Positions 15,961 through 25,388 of a stretch of DNA of 64,000 nucleotides are shown piece after piece (the first letter of the stretch is position 1; the number at the start of each line of letters is the position of its first letter). Source of the DNA: Treponema sp. (lineage in GTDB: Bacteria; Spirochaetota; Spirochaetia; Treponematales; Treponemataceae); contig JAFXSM010000039.1 of assembly GCA_017525605.1 (NCBI GenBank), positions 21,641-85,640 of the forward strand, read 5' to 3'. Position numbers and translations under genes: made by a program. The notes under the pieces are model-generated. The model searched no databases. It saw nothing but the letters and a program-made list of their open reading frames with translations, and was not told the origin of the DNA.

Positions 15961-18051
15961 TTACACGTTCATAGCATCTGCTCTGTGTGGCTTGTATGTG
16001 AGGACGATTACTGTGAGGTCGTCCTTTATTTCCGAGCCGGCAGTGAATGACTCGAATTCGGAAAGGATTTCCTTGAGCATTTTCTTTGACGAGCCATCGA
16101 CGTGTGAGAAACTCTTAGCGATTCTGTCCGTGCCGTATTCTTCCGCAGTCTTGTTCTTGCTTTCGCTCATGCAGTCAGTGTAAAGGAGAATGCTGTCGCC
16201 TTCGTGCACAGGGAATCCGATTGTCCGAAAATCCGGCTCGATTCCAGTCATTCCGATAATTCCGCCTGACGAATCCGAATTCTTAAGCTCAATCGGAACG
16301 ACTTTGCCCGTTTTTCCGCTTCGGAAGAACACTTTCGGGTGTCCTGCGTTTATGTATTCGACGTGGTCGCCCTTCATTCGTAAGATTACGCCCGTAAGAT
16401 AATTTTCGATGTCGCCTTTTGCAAGCACAATCTGCTCGTTTATCTCTTTCATCACCTTGTTGAACGGAAGAGCGAGTCCTTCCTTGAATTTCCTGTCGAT
16501 TACTGTCTTCGCGAGCATCGTCACAAGCCCTGATGCGATTCCGTGCCCTGAAACGTCAAAAAGTCCCACGCCCTGAAGATTCTCTCCGTCGTGGAAAAAA
16601 TCGTACAGATCGCCAGAAACACCCGCTGCCGGTCTGAACGTGTACGCGATGTCCCAGTCCTTGAACGCCGGCCGCATTCCCTCGTAGAAGCTGTTCTGCA
16701 CATAGACTGCGAGCTTCATGTCCCTGTCCGCCCTTCTTTTTGCGTCCGCCAAAAGCCCGTTCTTCACTTCAAGTTCCCCGTTCGCCTGCGAGAGCTTGCT
16801 GTTCGATTCTTTCAACTCCGCCGTGCGCTTTTCGACTTTCTGTTCGAGGGTTCTGTTCAGCTCCTCAACTTCCAATCGTGAATTCGCAAAGCGGTTCGCG
16901 AGTATGAAAAGAAGCGTGACGATTACGAGCTGCCAGCCGAGCGAAGAGATGTACGGAAAGTCGTAGATTTTCAGAACGCCGTGAACAAGAAGGTCGAGTA
17001 GTACGCTTGCGACGAGCGGCGAGAATCCGATGAGAAGAACTTTCGCGTCGGGATTGTGCGTAACGACAGCGCGGCACAGAATGAAGAGTATGTAGATGAG
17101 CGGAGGCACTAGGAAAACCTGCGTCCACCTCATCGACCGGAGAACCTGATAGCTCGGTGCGCAGAGGACGATTGCAATCGGGATGAGCGTGATTGCGAGC
17201 CGCACGAAAAATATCTTCCTGCATTCGTGTTCGTTCAGGAAACTTTGGATGAAAAGCGTGACGAGGAACGGGAAGAGGAAGGAAAGCGCGCTTGAGAACA
17301 CTTTCTGGAAAAACAGGAACGGAAGCGGATTCCCCGAAACTCCAGGCAAATCGGCGTAATAGAAAACCGAAAGATACATTGCCGAAAGAATGTTGATCAG
17401 CGCGAACATCAGGTTTTCGCGTCCTGTGCGGTCTTTGAGCCACATGAGGAAATGATATCCCGCGATGACAATCATCAAGAACGCGAAGATGAGATTTATG
17501 CGGCTGTTCCAGAATGCTTCGTAGTTCGCTGCCCGTTTTGCGTCCGCAGCTTTGCCGATGAACGGCCTTGATACAATCGAGCCTTCGCCGTCAATCCAGA
17601 TTTTCACGACGAGATTGTTTTCTTTCCCTTTTTCAATCAGCGTTTGCGGAAGAGGGTAGAATCTTGCTGTGTTCCACGCGCTGAATTCGTTCGGCGGCAT
17701 TCGTCCTTCTCCGCCGATGTATGTTCCGTTGAGATATGTTTCGTCCGCAATCGTGATTCGCCCGAGGTATACCGCAACAGGAACGTCCGAGAGATTTTCG
17801 CTCAGAGTGAAGCTGCGGCACAGCCAGATGAATCCGCGTCCGCCCTCGACAAGATTCGACAAATCAAAAAGAGCGTCATCTGAAAGGGGCTGGAATTTCA
17901 TCTGCGCGGCATCGCCTTCCGAAAGAGCATACGACCAGCCGCCTGAAAGATATATTCTGTCGTTCTCCGTTTTCGTCTTTGCGCCGCAACCAGACACTGC
18001 GATGCTTATCATCAGGAAAGTTAAAATTTCAAAAAAATATTTTCTTTTCAT
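15961..18051 (-). CDS. Membrane-bound SpoIIE-type PP2C phosphatase with 7TMR-DISM sensor
   Basis: The 696-residue protein has a lipoprotein-like signal (IAVSGCGAK), then an extracytoplasmic beta-sandwich (about 25-170; 'GGWSYALSEGDAAQM', 'GRITIADETYLNGTYIGG') of the 7TMR-DISM type. About seven membrane helices follow (170-385), then a coiled coil (390-460) and a C-terminal SpoIIE phosphatase domain (GVSGDLYDFF; GLFDVSGHGIASGLVTM; DSILLYTDCMSE, all with metal-binding Asp). It should dephosphorylate an anti-anti-sigma factor or STAS protein in response to an external ligand. The ATG at 18051 follows GGGAGGAAGGATT; an in-frame TTG at 18066 overlaps that site and is rejected. A perfect palindrome lies upstream. 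Confidence 0.88.
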   Translation of the reverse strand: MKRKYFFEILTFLMISIAVSGCGAKTKTENDRIYLSGGWSYALSEGDAAQMKFQPLSDDALFDLSNLVEGGRGFIWLCRSFTLSENLSDVPVAVYLGRITIADETYLNGTYIGGEGRMPPNEFSAWNTARFYPLPQTLIEKGKENNLVVKIWIDGEGSIVSRPFIGKAADAKRAANYEAFWNSRINLIFAFLMIVIAGYHFLMWLKDRTGRENLMFALINILSAMYLSVFYYADLPGVSGNPLPFLFFQKVFSSALSFLFPFLVTLFIQSFLNEHECRKIFFVRLAITLIPIAIVLCAPSYQVLRSMRWTQVFLVPPLIYILFILCRAVVTHNPDAKVLLIGFSPLVASVLLDLLVHGVLKIYDFPYISSLGWQLVIVTLLFILANRFANSRLEVEELNRTLEQKVEKRTAELKESNSKLSQANGELEVKNGLLADAKRRADRDMKLAVYVQNSFYEGMRPAFKDWDIAYTFRPAAGVSGDLYDFFHDGENLQGVGLFDVSGHGIASGLVTMLAKTVIDRKFKEGLALPFNKVMKEINEQIVLAKGDIENYLTGVILRMKGDHVEYINAGHPKVFFRSGKTGKVVPIELKNSDSSGGIIGMTGIEPDFRTIGFPVHEGDSILLYTDCMSESKNKTAEEYGTDRIAKSFSHVDGSSKKMLKEILSEFESFTAGSEIKDDLTVIVLTYKPHRADAMNV

Positions 18052-18090
18052 AATCCTTCCTCCCAAAAATCTGTAATTGCTCTTTTTTTA

Positions 18091-18109
18091 TTGATAGTGC
18101 CACTATCAA
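18091..18109. promoter_or_regulatory. 19-bp palindrome upstream of the phosphatase gene
   Basis: TTGATAGTG-C-CACTATCAA is a perfect inverted repeat 40 bp before the start codon of the SpoIIE-type gene. Its size and symmetry fit an operator for a dimeric repressor or activator. The cognate regulator is not identifiable in the window. Confidence 0.5.
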
Positions 18110-18193
18110 TGATATAGTACATCTATCGCGCTCGCAACAAAAATTTCGGAATCGGATTAATCCAAGTTGAATCAAATTTTCATTTCGGAATTT

Positions 18194-18226
18194 AAAACAA
18201 AAACACCCGCCACAATTGACGGGTGC
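18194..18226 (-). terminator. Rho-independent terminator downstream of uxaB
   Basis: Read on the minus strand, CACCCG (18220-18225) and CGGGTG (18204-18209) form a stem followed by a T-rich run (18194-18203). It ends transcription coming from the tagaturonate reductase gene before the phosphatase promoter. Confidence 0.6.
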
Positions 18227-18238
18227 AATTCAATGTAG

Positions 18239-18301
18239 TTTCGACTGCGCTCAACTGCCCGGCTGTGCTCAAACACAGCTCGGTCACTGAGCGCAGTCGA
18301 A
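18239..18301. repeat. Nested inverted repeat (REP-like) between uxaB and its terminator
   Basis: An outer stem TTCGACTGCGCTCA (18240-18253) and TGAGCGCAGTCGAA (18288-18301) is perfect over 14 bp. Inside, GCTGTG (18262-18267) pairs with CACAGC (18274-18279). The whole forms a two-tier hairpin in the 3' untranslated region of uxaB. The arm sequence resembles interspersed palindromes common in bacterial genomes. Confidence 0.65.
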
Positions 18302-18305
18302 GTGC

Positions 18306-19871
18306 TTATTTCACGATGTCAGCCAAAGCCTGTTTCATGCCCTTTGACTGGATGTCAGCCAAGTGGCCTGCGACTGCTGCTTCGAGTCCGTCGTACTTCG
18401 TCAAATCCTCTTTCCAGAAATCGACGTTTGAAAGAACGCGGTTTGCGATAACCTTCGCGTCTTTTGTCTCCTTGTTGAGGGTAGCGAAGAATTCGAGAAC
18501 TGGCATTGTGTCCTTGTTCGGGTAAACTCCGTCTTCTCTCTTAGATTCGAGATATTTTGCGCCCTTTTCGTCGGTCTTGATTTCTGTACCGTTGTAGAAT
18601 GCGATGAGGGCTGCGATTGAGAATCCGAGGAGCTTCGGAACTGAGCCGTTCTTTGCGATTGACTGTGTGACAGACGGCAAACAGCGTGTCCAGTATTTTG
18701 CAACCGAGTTCAAAGAAATCTCGATGAGGCGGTGCGGGTTGAACGGGTTCTGGAAGCGAGTCCAAACGTCGTTCGCATATCCCTTGAGGTCTTCCTGATC
18801 TCCGTCGATTGAAGGAACGATTTCGTTGAAGATGATGTCGTGCATGAACTTCTGTGCGTTTGCGTTCGGAGTGTTGAATCCAGTTCCGACTTTCTCAGAG
18901 CATACGATGTCCTGAACGTAGTTTGAGCCTGCGAGGAATGCAGCGAGAACAGAAGATGTGTGCGCTCCGTTCAAGATGCGGACTTTGCGTGTGTGGTAGT
19001 AGTCCATGTTCTGAACCCACTTAACTGAAAGTCCAGCCTTTACGAGTGGAAGCTCGTCCTCGTGAGACTTCTTCGACTCGATGACCCAGAAGTGGAAAAG
19101 CTCTGCTGAGTCGAGGAGTTTGTCCTCGTATCCGAGCTTCTCGCAGATTTCCTCTGCCTGTGTCTTTCCTGTTTCCTCGTTCTTTGAGAGGAGTGGGAAA
19201 TATCCTGGAACGATGCGGTCAACGAGACATGAGCAAACGTCGCAAGCCTCGTCGAACCAGTTGATGAAATCAGGTCCGAGCTGCCATTTCTCTGCATAGC
19301 GGAGGATGTTGATTCTGAGGTTGAGACCAGCCTGGTCAGAAAGCTCGCAAGGAATGAGAATCATACCCTTTGTTACGTCGCCCTTGAATGCCTGGAATCT
19401 CTTGTAGAGGAATGCAGTCACTTTTGCAGGATAGTTCTGCTGCGGCTTCTGGTCCAATGTCACAGGAACGCCGTTGATTTCCTCATCGAATCTGATACCT
19501 GCTTCTGTCGTGTTAGAAACGAGGAACCTCAAATCCGGGCTTGAAGCCAATGCGATGTAATCATCGTAATTTGTGTATGGGTTGATTGAGCGGCTGATTG
19601 AGTTGATAGTTCTTGTCTCGACTGTTGGCTTTCCGTCCTTTACGCCACGGAGAACTGTCGTGTACAAGTTGTTCTGTGCGTTCATCGCATCAATCATTCC
19701 CTTTTCGAGCGGCTGGACGATTACGATGTTTCCGTTGAAATCTGTTTTTTCGTTTACTATATCAATCTGCCAGTCAACGAATGCACGGAGGAATCCGCCT
19801 TCACCGAACTGAATGATTTTCTCTGGGCGTTTTACTGTTTTCACAACGTCCTTAATTGATTTCAAAGCCAT
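18306..19871 (-). CDS. uxaB: Tagaturonate reductase / altronate oxidoreductase
   Basis: This 521-residue enzyme interconverts D-tagaturonate and D-altronate with NAD(H), a step of galacturonate breakdown. It belongs to the mannitol dehydrogenase family. The N-terminal IIQFGEGGFLRAFVDWQID closely matches the UxaB nucleotide-binding start. FLVSNTTEAGI, KGMILIPCELSDQAG and VDRIVPGYF are also UxaB-like, and KVRILNGAHTSSVLA is the family's catalytic/substrate segment, with the active-site Lys expected in it. Length is slightly above that of E. coli UxaB. The start has AGAGG upstream. The gene diverges from a carbohydrate-sensing AraC regulator and its ABC transporter, suggesting a uronate or pectin-fragment regulon. 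A related fructuronate reductase cannot be fully excluded. Confidence 0.88.
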   Translation of the reverse strand: MALKSIKDVVKTVKRPEKIIQFGEGGFLRAFVDWQIDIVNEKTDFNGNIVIVQPLEKGMIDAMNAQNNLYTTVLRGVKDGKPTVETRTINSISRSINPYTNYDDYIALASSPDLRFLVSNTTEAGIRFDEEINGVPVTLDQKPQQNYPAKVTAFLYKRFQAFKGDVTKGMILIPCELSDQAGLNLRINILRYAEKWQLGPDFINWFDEACDVCSCLVDRIVPGYFPLLSKNEETGKTQAEEICEKLGYEDKLLDSAELFHFWVIESKKSHEDELPLVKAGLSVKWVQNMDYYHTRKVRILNGAHTSSVLAAFLAGSNYVQDIVCSEKVGTGFNTPNANAQKFMHDIIFNEIVPSIDGDQEDLKGYANDVWTRFQNPFNPHRLIEISLNSVAKYWTRCLPSVTQSIAKNGSVPKLLGFSIAALIAFYNGTEIKTDEKGAKYLESKREDGVYPNKDTMPVLEFFATLNKETKDAKVIANRVLSNVDFWKEDLTKYDGLEAAVAGHLADIQSKGMKQALADIVK

Positions 19872-19907
19872 GTTTGAACCTCTTTTTTATGATTTATAAT
19901 AGAAGAG

Positions 19908-19936
19908 ATAATACATTTTATGCCCCCTAAATTCAA
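19908..19936 (-). promoter_or_regulatory. Promoter of uxaB
   Basis: On the minus strand TTGAAT (19931-19936), a 17-bp spacer and TATTAT (19908-19913) give a good sigma70 promoter. The leader is about 30 nt and contains the AGAGG site. The rest of the 253-bp divergent region (19937-20124) is AT-rich; I see no clear operator in it, although it must carry the promoter of the regulator at 20125. Confidence 0.5.
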
Positions 19937-20124
19937 TTATTTCTTAAGGTTCAAGGGGCTTCCAGAGCCATTTTCTTTTGTACAAAACCGAAAGCCCTTG
20001 TAAAAAAAACGACATCGAATTAAACTCAAATTTATTCAAAATGTTCGTGTGTTAACTTCATATTATATCTAGCGGAGTTGGCATCTATATTTTATTTTCA
20101 TCCACATTTGTAAGGTTATTCATA

Positions 20125-23100
20125 ATGAACAATCCATCTTCGGAATCTGAGTCGGGTAAAAAAATCGGATTTGTACTTGCGACTATTCATTCTGGTTCTT
20201 CGCTGAATCTTTGGCTGAGCGTCGCCGCGATGGCTGCCGAGTCCATCGGTTCTTTCTTTGTATTTCCAGGCGGAAAACTTGAGGACGAAAAAGGTGCCGG
20301 CGCGCTTCGAAACAAAATTTATTCCCTCGTGAATTCGCAGAATCTCGATGGATTGATTTCTTGGGCATCCTCAATCGGGGGCACTGTTTCAATAAACGAG
20401 CTGGATGACTTCCACAAGAATTTCGACAACATTCCGTTCGTCACAATCGGCCACAAAGTCTCGAATCATCCGTATGTCGAATTCGACGCTTATTCGGGAA
20501 TGAAGGAGCTTGTCCATCATTTCATAAAATGCCACGGCGCAAGGCGAATCGCATTCATCCGCGGCCCGGAGAACCATTCGTCGGCGGAAGACAGGTTCCG
20601 GGCGTTCAAAGATGCGATAAAAGAAGACGGTCTTGACCCGAAAGAAAACGAAAATCTCATTTCAAGTCCGTGCAGCTGGTACGAGGCGGAGAAGGCGGCG
20701 AAAGAACTTTACGAAACGCGTTCTCTCGTTCCTGGCAAGGATTTCGACGCGCTCGTGGCTTCGAGCGACCTTATGGCGTTCGCGGCTGTCAGGTATTTCG
20801 TCAAAAAGGGATTCAATGTCCCTGATGATTTCATCGTCGGCGGTTTCAACGACACTGTGGAAAGCCGAATGCTGAATCCGCAGTTCTCCACAGTTCACAT
20901 GCCGCAGAAAGAGCTCGGCATCGAGGCCGTGAACATGCTCAGCAACGTCCTGAACGGAATGGACGTGCCGGACAAATATCTTTCCGCATATCCTGTAATC
21001 CGCCAGAGCTGCGGCTGCAACAATCTCAAAAATTGGGGCGTTCTTGAGCCGAAACCGAGAATAAAGACGCGCGAGCAGTTCGAATCGGAATTCAGCAAGG
21101 CATTCCATCTGAATTTTGGTGATGAATCGACGAAGAACAGGCTGAATCCGCTTTTCGAGTCACTTTTCAACAATTCGCGCACGGAATTCATGGTTAGGTT
21201 TGACAGATTTCTTGAGGACTATTTTTCAAACGACGGGGATTTGTCGAATGTTTACAATGCTCTGTCGGTCATGCGGAATTCCGTTTGCCTGCCTGAGGAT
21301 TTTGTCGAGAAAATCGTCAGGGCTTCGAGCGTCGTCGTCTCTCAGGTTCAGGAGCGCGTCTTTTCGAACAAGCGTTTCAAGAGCCTTCAGGTTTTAGGGA
21401 CTGTCGGAAACTTGAAGAGCGAGCTCCTTGCGGTTCATTCGCGCCGTGAGCTTCTGGACGTTCTGAAAAATGCGCTTCCGAATATAAAAATCAAGACATT
21501 CTCAATTGTCCTCTATTTCAATGATGATGTTTCTGAATATTTGGGCGGATTCAATTTTGCTTCCCACAAGAATGAATTCAGGCTCGGCGGTCAGAAATTC
21601 GATGCGAACCTTCTTTTGCCGGAGGAATTCAGCGCGGATTTGAACCACGGTGTTTTCGTTGTCCAGCCGCTTTTCATGGAAAAACGTTCTTACGGCTACA
21701 TGATTGCCAACTATGCGGGATTCGACGGTTCGATTTATGAGGATTTGCGCGTTTCCGTGAGCAATGCTTTGCAGAGCATCTTCCTTTTTGAGGAGCTTGA
21801 GGAAGCGAAAATCACGGCTGAGCAGGCGGAATTCGAGAAAACTGAATTTTTTGCGAACGTCGGAAGCGAATTGTGCGACCCTCTCAAGGATTTGAGCGCG
21901 AAAGTTGCCCAAATGGAGCACAACGTGAACGAAGGCATTCTCGATGCCGACATCATCGGTGAGCAGCTTCTCTTCCTTAATTCGCAGATTGAGGCGCAGC
22001 TGCAGAAAACTGAGACTCTCGTCGATTTGACACGCTCGCAAGTTGATGATTTGCCGATGGACAAAAAGCTTTTCGACTTGAGGCAGATTCTTCCTGCCAC
22101 GGTCGTTGCTGATATAAAGGAAGATTTTCCGCTTCTTTTTGGCGACGTTGACAGGCTCAAGAAATCAGTTGACATCATTTTTGACTCGAATGCGAAGAAT
22201 CCGAAAGTCGTCGTTCAGATGGACGGCATCCACATAAAATTCGATTCCGAAAAAGTTGACTGGCAGAGACCGGAACTTCTCCTTGCGGAAAAAATCATAC
22301 TTTTGCAGTACGGCGAGCTTCTGAAGTCGGAAAAGTCTGCTGAGATAATACTTTCTTGGCCGAACCTTTCTGGAATGCCTCCAATCAAGATGAATGTCGG
22401 AAAAATCAAGTTGTTCTCGCTTTCTTCTTCTGATACCGAAGTTTTCGGCATAAAGGCGAAATCCGTCTCCGCTGCTGATTTCGACTTCGGGAATGTCGAG
22501 AGCAATGTCTCGTTCGTGTGGCGGCCTGACAACGCGCCGATTGACGAATGGGTGAAAGTCTACGGACTCAGAAGGAATGAGCGTTTCTTCCGTTCGCCGA
22601 TTATCTGCTACAGCCGCACTCTCATCGGACACAGCTTCCTCGAAGTTGTCGAGCAGAAAGTGAAGACACAGAAAACTTCGTCGGTCTTGTTCATCGGTGC
22701 TGTTCACACCCGCTACGGAACGTGGGCGACAGATTCAAACTCGGTCTGCATTCCTTCTATGGATAATTTCGATGAGATTCTCAACGAAATCACACCGTCG
22801 CTGATTGTTTTCGAGCACATAACTGAATCCGACATCGTGAAAATCCGCAAGAATCATAAGACTGTCCTCGTCCCGATAATCGTTCTTCCTGATTCAGTTC
22901 TTTCGGAAGAAGATGTTGAAATCCTCTGCTCTCATCCGAGAATCATTCTCTGCAACCGCGGTGCCGCCGAATCCGAGCAGTTCAACGACAGAATACACGG
23001 AATCCTTGCAGGTGACGAGATTCTTCCGCCGCACACTGGCGCGCTCGTCAAAAAAGCGATTCTCTACCTTAATGTGAACGCGTCTCAGCAGATTGTCCGC

Positions 23101-23352
23101 TGGAAGCTCGCCGACACTGTTCACGTCAGCGAAGATTACCTTACGAGAATCTTCCATAAGGAAATCGGACTGAGCCTTTGGGAGTATCTTAACCGTTACA
23201 GAATCTATCTCGCGACGAAAATGCTCCTCGAAACGAACGATACTATTTACGAAATTGCGGAAAATGCAGGTTTTCAGGACCAGGCATATTTCTGCCGTGT
23301 GTTCAAGAAGATTTACGGTATCCCGCCTGGCAAGATCAGAACCAAAAACTAA
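20125..23352 (+). CDS. Large hybrid regulator: LacI-type sensor, GAF/kinase-like and receiver-like relics, AraC DNA-binding domain
   Basis: The 1075-residue protein opens with a LacI/periplasmic-binding-protein sensor (about 10-300; KKIGFVLATIHSGS, FVTIGHKV, RRIAFIRGPENHSSAEDRF, DALVASSDLMAFAAV, VGGFNDT). A middle region (about 410-560) resembles GAF. Residues 570-800 look like a decayed histidine kinase: EKTEFFANVGSELCDPLKDL aligns with the H-box, but the phospho-accepting His is missing. Residues 845-955 resemble a receiver without its phosphorylation Asp. The C-terminal 100 residues are an AraC HTH (VSEDYLTRIFHKEIG and IYEIAENAGFQDQAYFCRVF). It should bind a sugar inside the cell and activate the transporter genes that follow, and perhaps uxaB. 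Confidence 0.85.
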   Translation: MNNPSSESESGKKIGFVLATIHSGSSLNLWLSVAAMAAESIGSFFVFPGGKLEDEKGAGALRNKIYSLVNSQNLDGLISWASSIGGTVSINELDDFHKNFDNIPFVTIGHKVSNHPYVEFDAYSGMKELVHHFIKCHGARRIAFIRGPENHSSAEDRFRAFKDAIKEDGLDPKENENLISSPCSWYEAEKAAKELYETRSLVPGKDFDALVASSDLMAFAAVRYFVKKGFNVPDDFIVGGFNDTVESRMLNPQFSTVHMPQKELGIEAVNMLSNVLNGMDVPDKYLSAYPVIRQSCGCNNLKNWGVLEPKPRIKTREQFESEFSKAFHLNFGDESTKNRLNPLFESLFNNSRTEFMVRFDRFLEDYFSNDGDLSNVYNALSVMRNSVCLPEDFVEKIVRASSVVVSQVQERVFSNKRFKSLQVLGTVGNLKSELLAVHSRRELLDVLKNALPNIKIKTFSIVLYFNDDVSEYLGGFNFASHKNEFRLGGQKFDANLLLPEEFSADLNHGVFVVQPLFMEKRSYGYMIANYAGFDGSIYEDLRVSVSNALQSIFLFEELEEAKITAEQAEFEKTEFFANVGSELCDPLKDLSAKVAQMEHNVNEGILDADIIGEQLLFLNSQIEAQLQKTETLVDLTRSQVDDLPMDKKLFDLRQILPATVVADIKEDFPLLFGDVDRLKKSVDIIFDSNAKNPKVVVQMDGIHIKFDSEKVDWQRPELLLAEKIILLQYGELLKSEKSAEIILSWPNLSGMPPIKMNVGKIKLFSLSSSDTEVFGIKAKSVSAADFDFGNVESNVSFVWRPDNAPIDEWVKVYGLRRNERFFRSPIICYSRTLIGHSFLEVVEQKVKTQKTSSVLFIGAVHTRYGTWATDSNSVCIPSMDNFDEILNEITPSLIVFEHITESDIVKIRKNHKTVLVPIIVLPDSVLSEEDVEILCSHPRIILCNRGAAESEQFNDRIHGILAGDEILPPHTGALVKKAILYLNVNASQQIVRWKLADTVHVSEDYLTRIFHKEIGLSLWEYLNRYRIYLATKMLLETNDTIYEIAENAGFQDQAYFCRVFKKIYGIPPGKIRTKN

Positions 23353-23431
23353 TTTACAAGGTCGCTTTTGTCCAATAAGATATAAGTAAATTTACGGCGA
23401 TTGTCGCTATATTAAAAAACTGAGGTTAGAT

Positions 23432-24373
23432 ATGAACGCACAAGAAACATCTGTTCTTCGGGCTCCTAAAAAGGATCTCTGGAAGGACGTTAAAAGACAC
23501 TTTTCTGTCTATGCGCTGCTCATTATTCCAGTCGTCTACTATGCTGTTCTCAAGTATGGTCCGATTATTAATGGTCAGATAGCTTTCAAAAACTTTTATC
23601 CGGAAGCTGGCGTTTGGGGAAGCGCCTGGGTTGGTTTTGACAATTTCGTAACTTTTGTCAAATCATTCTACTTCTCAGAACTTCTTCGAAACACAATTTT
23701 GTACAGCATTGCAAAACTTTGTATATCTGTACCGCTTTCAATCATCTTGTCTGTTGCACTTTATGAGTGTACGCACAATGTCCTTCGCAGAGTCGTTCAG
23801 ACTTTGGTTTATCTTCCGCACTTCCTTTCTTGGGTTATCATGTACGGTATCTTGCTTACACTTCTTTCACCAGGTGAAGGTCTTGTAAACGAGGTTCTCA
23901 AGCTCGTGAACATTGAGCCTGTTGACTTCCTTACGAATGTCAAAACATTCCCTGCAATCGTCGTAATTTCTGATGCATGGAAGGAAATGGGTTGGGCTGC
24001 AATCATCTTCATCGCTGCATTGATGGGAATCGACCCTTCATTGTTCGAGGCCGCAATGGTCGAAGGTGCTTCTGCTGTTCAGCGCGTATGGTACATCACA
24101 TTGCCGTCAATCAAGCCTGTCATCGTCACTGTAGTTCTTCTTAAGCTCGGTACAATCTTGGATGCAGGTTTCAACCAGATGTTCATGTTGTATTCTGTTC
24201 CTGTCTATTCAGTCGCTGATATTATCGATACATGGGTTTATCGTCAGGGTCTTCTTGAATTCAAGTTCGCTTTGGCAACAGCCGTCGGTATCTTCAAAGG
24301 CGCAATCGGTATGCTTCTTGTCAAGGTTTCTAACACAATCGTCAAGAAACTTACAGAAGAGTCGCTTTTGTAA
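23432..24373 (+). CDS. Sugar ABC transporter permease, LplB type
   Basis: The 313-residue protein has six predicted membrane helices and the permease coupling loop EAAMVEGASAVQRVWYITLP near residues 205-224, which docks on the ATPase. The N-terminus, a charged segment then YALLIIPVVYYAVLKYGPI, is typical of LplB-type (CUT1) permeases for oligosaccharides. It starts 80 bp after the regulator with GAGG upstream and precedes the YtcP-type permease. No ATPase gene is in the operon; as in many Treponema and Firmicutes systems, a shared MsmK-like ATPase elsewhere probably energises it. Codon use is more biased than in the neighbouring genes, suggesting strong expression. Confidence 0.92.
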   Translation: MNAQETSVLRAPKKDLWKDVKRHFSVYALLIIPVVYYAVLKYGPIINGQIAFKNFYPEAGVWGSAWVGFDNFVTFVKSFYFSELLRNTILYSIAKLCISVPLSIILSVALYECTHNVLRRVVQTLVYLPHFLSWVIMYGILLTLLSPGEGLVNEVLKLVNIEPVDFLTNVKTFPAIVVISDAWKEMGWAAIIFIAALMGIDPSLFEAAMVEGASAVQRVWYITLPSIKPVIVTVVLLKLGTILDAGFNQMFMLYSVPVYSVADIIDTWVYRQGLLEFKFALATAVGIFKGAIGMLLVKVSNTIVKKLTEESLL

Positions 24374-24409
24374 TACTTAATCTGCGGAAAATCTGTTAGG
24401 AGAAATAAA

Positions 24410-25324
24410 ATGGCTAAACCAAAGACAGTAAAATTGACCGGTGGCGACCGCATGTTCTACTTGGGCGTGAACGGTTTCCTGATTTTCATCGGACTTCTCA
24501 TTGCGATTCCGATGCTCGCTACTATTACACAGTCTATTACACCAAACGGCTTCAACAAGGGTACAGCTTTCGATAAATTCTTGCTCCGACCTTTCGTAGC
24601 CGGATATGATGGACTTACATGGGATCCATCTGCTTACAAGGCTCTTCTCGGAAACAACGGATTCATCCTTGCTTTCTGGAACTCTCTTAAGATTATGTCA
24701 TTCGGTGTTCTCACTGCTTTGTCTTTGACAATCCCGATGTCTTATTGTATGTCTGTTCATGATTTGCCTGGTCGCAAAATCCTGAACTACTTCGTTCTTA
24801 TTCCATATTTGTTCAACATCGGTGTAATCCCGACATACTTGGTTGTAACAAATTTGCATTTGACGAACCACCTTGCATCTGTATTCATTCCTGGTGCAAT
24901 CGGAACTTACAACTGTCTTATCATGCGCGGATTCTTCGAGGGTATCCCTGAGTCATTGAAGGAATCGGCTCGTATCGACGGTGCTGCTGAATGGTATGTC
25001 CTTGTGTCTATCATCCTTCCGCTTTCTAAGCCAATCATCATGACAATCGGTTTGTACTATGCGGTTGGTTTCTGGAACGACTTCATGCATCCGCTTCTTT
25101 ACTTGAACGTTTCTAAGTTGCAGCCACTTCCAATCTTGCTTCGTAACATCCTTTTGGGTGCGAACATGAACGAGAACTTGGATAGCAACGCATTCGGTGA
25201 TGCTTCTGTTGCCGCTATCAAGGCTGCTTCGGTCTTCATGTCTGCAATCCCTATGATTATTGCATACCCGTTCATCCAGAAGTACTTCACAAAGGGTACT
25301 ATGCTTGGTTCTGTAAAGGGCTGA
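24410..25324 (+). CDS. Sugar ABC transporter permease, YtcP type
   Basis: The 304-residue second permease has six predicted membrane helices and the coupling loop ESARIDGAAEWYVLVSIILP around residues 183-202. It pairs with the LplB-type protein to form the membrane channel of a CUT1 importer. The ATG follows an AGGAG site. The operon order permease-permease-binding lipoprotein is standard for this group. Two hairpins separate it from the binding-protein gene, so the last gene may be expressed at a different level. Confidence 0.92.
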   Translation: MAKPKTVKLTGGDRMFYLGVNGFLIFIGLLIAIPMLATITQSITPNGFNKGTAFDKFLLRPFVAGYDGLTWDPSAYKALLGNNGFILAFWNSLKIMSFGVLTALSLTIPMSYCMSVHDLPGRKILNYFVLIPYLFNIGVIPTYLVVTNLHLTNHLASVFIPGAIGTYNCLIMRGFFEGIPESLKESARIDGAAEWYVLVSIILPLSKPIIMTIGLYYAVGFWNDFMHPLLYLNVSKLQPLPILLRNILLGANMNENLDSNAFGDASVAAIKAASVFMSAIPMIIAYPFIQKYFTKGTMLGSVKG

Positions 25325-25340
25325 TTTCTGTCATTAAAAG

Positions 25341-25376
25341 CATCGGAGAGGCGAATGTGCCTGCCGATGTCTTTTT
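25341..25376 (+). terminator. Hairpin with T tract (partial terminator) between permease and binding protein
   Basis: CATCGG (25341-25346) pairs with CCGATG (25364-25369), with an inner GGC/GCC pair, and a T-rich run follows (25370-25376). It probably reduces, rather than fully stops, read-through into the binding-protein gene, or ends a processed permease mRNA. Confidence 0.5.
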
Positions 25377-25388
25377 CTGTTTGTATTC

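Noticed and set aside
16000..18066. Bacterial histidine kinase in place of a phosphatase
   Set aside because: The C-terminal part has the PP2C/SpoIIE metal-binding Asp motifs and no H-box or ATP-lid.
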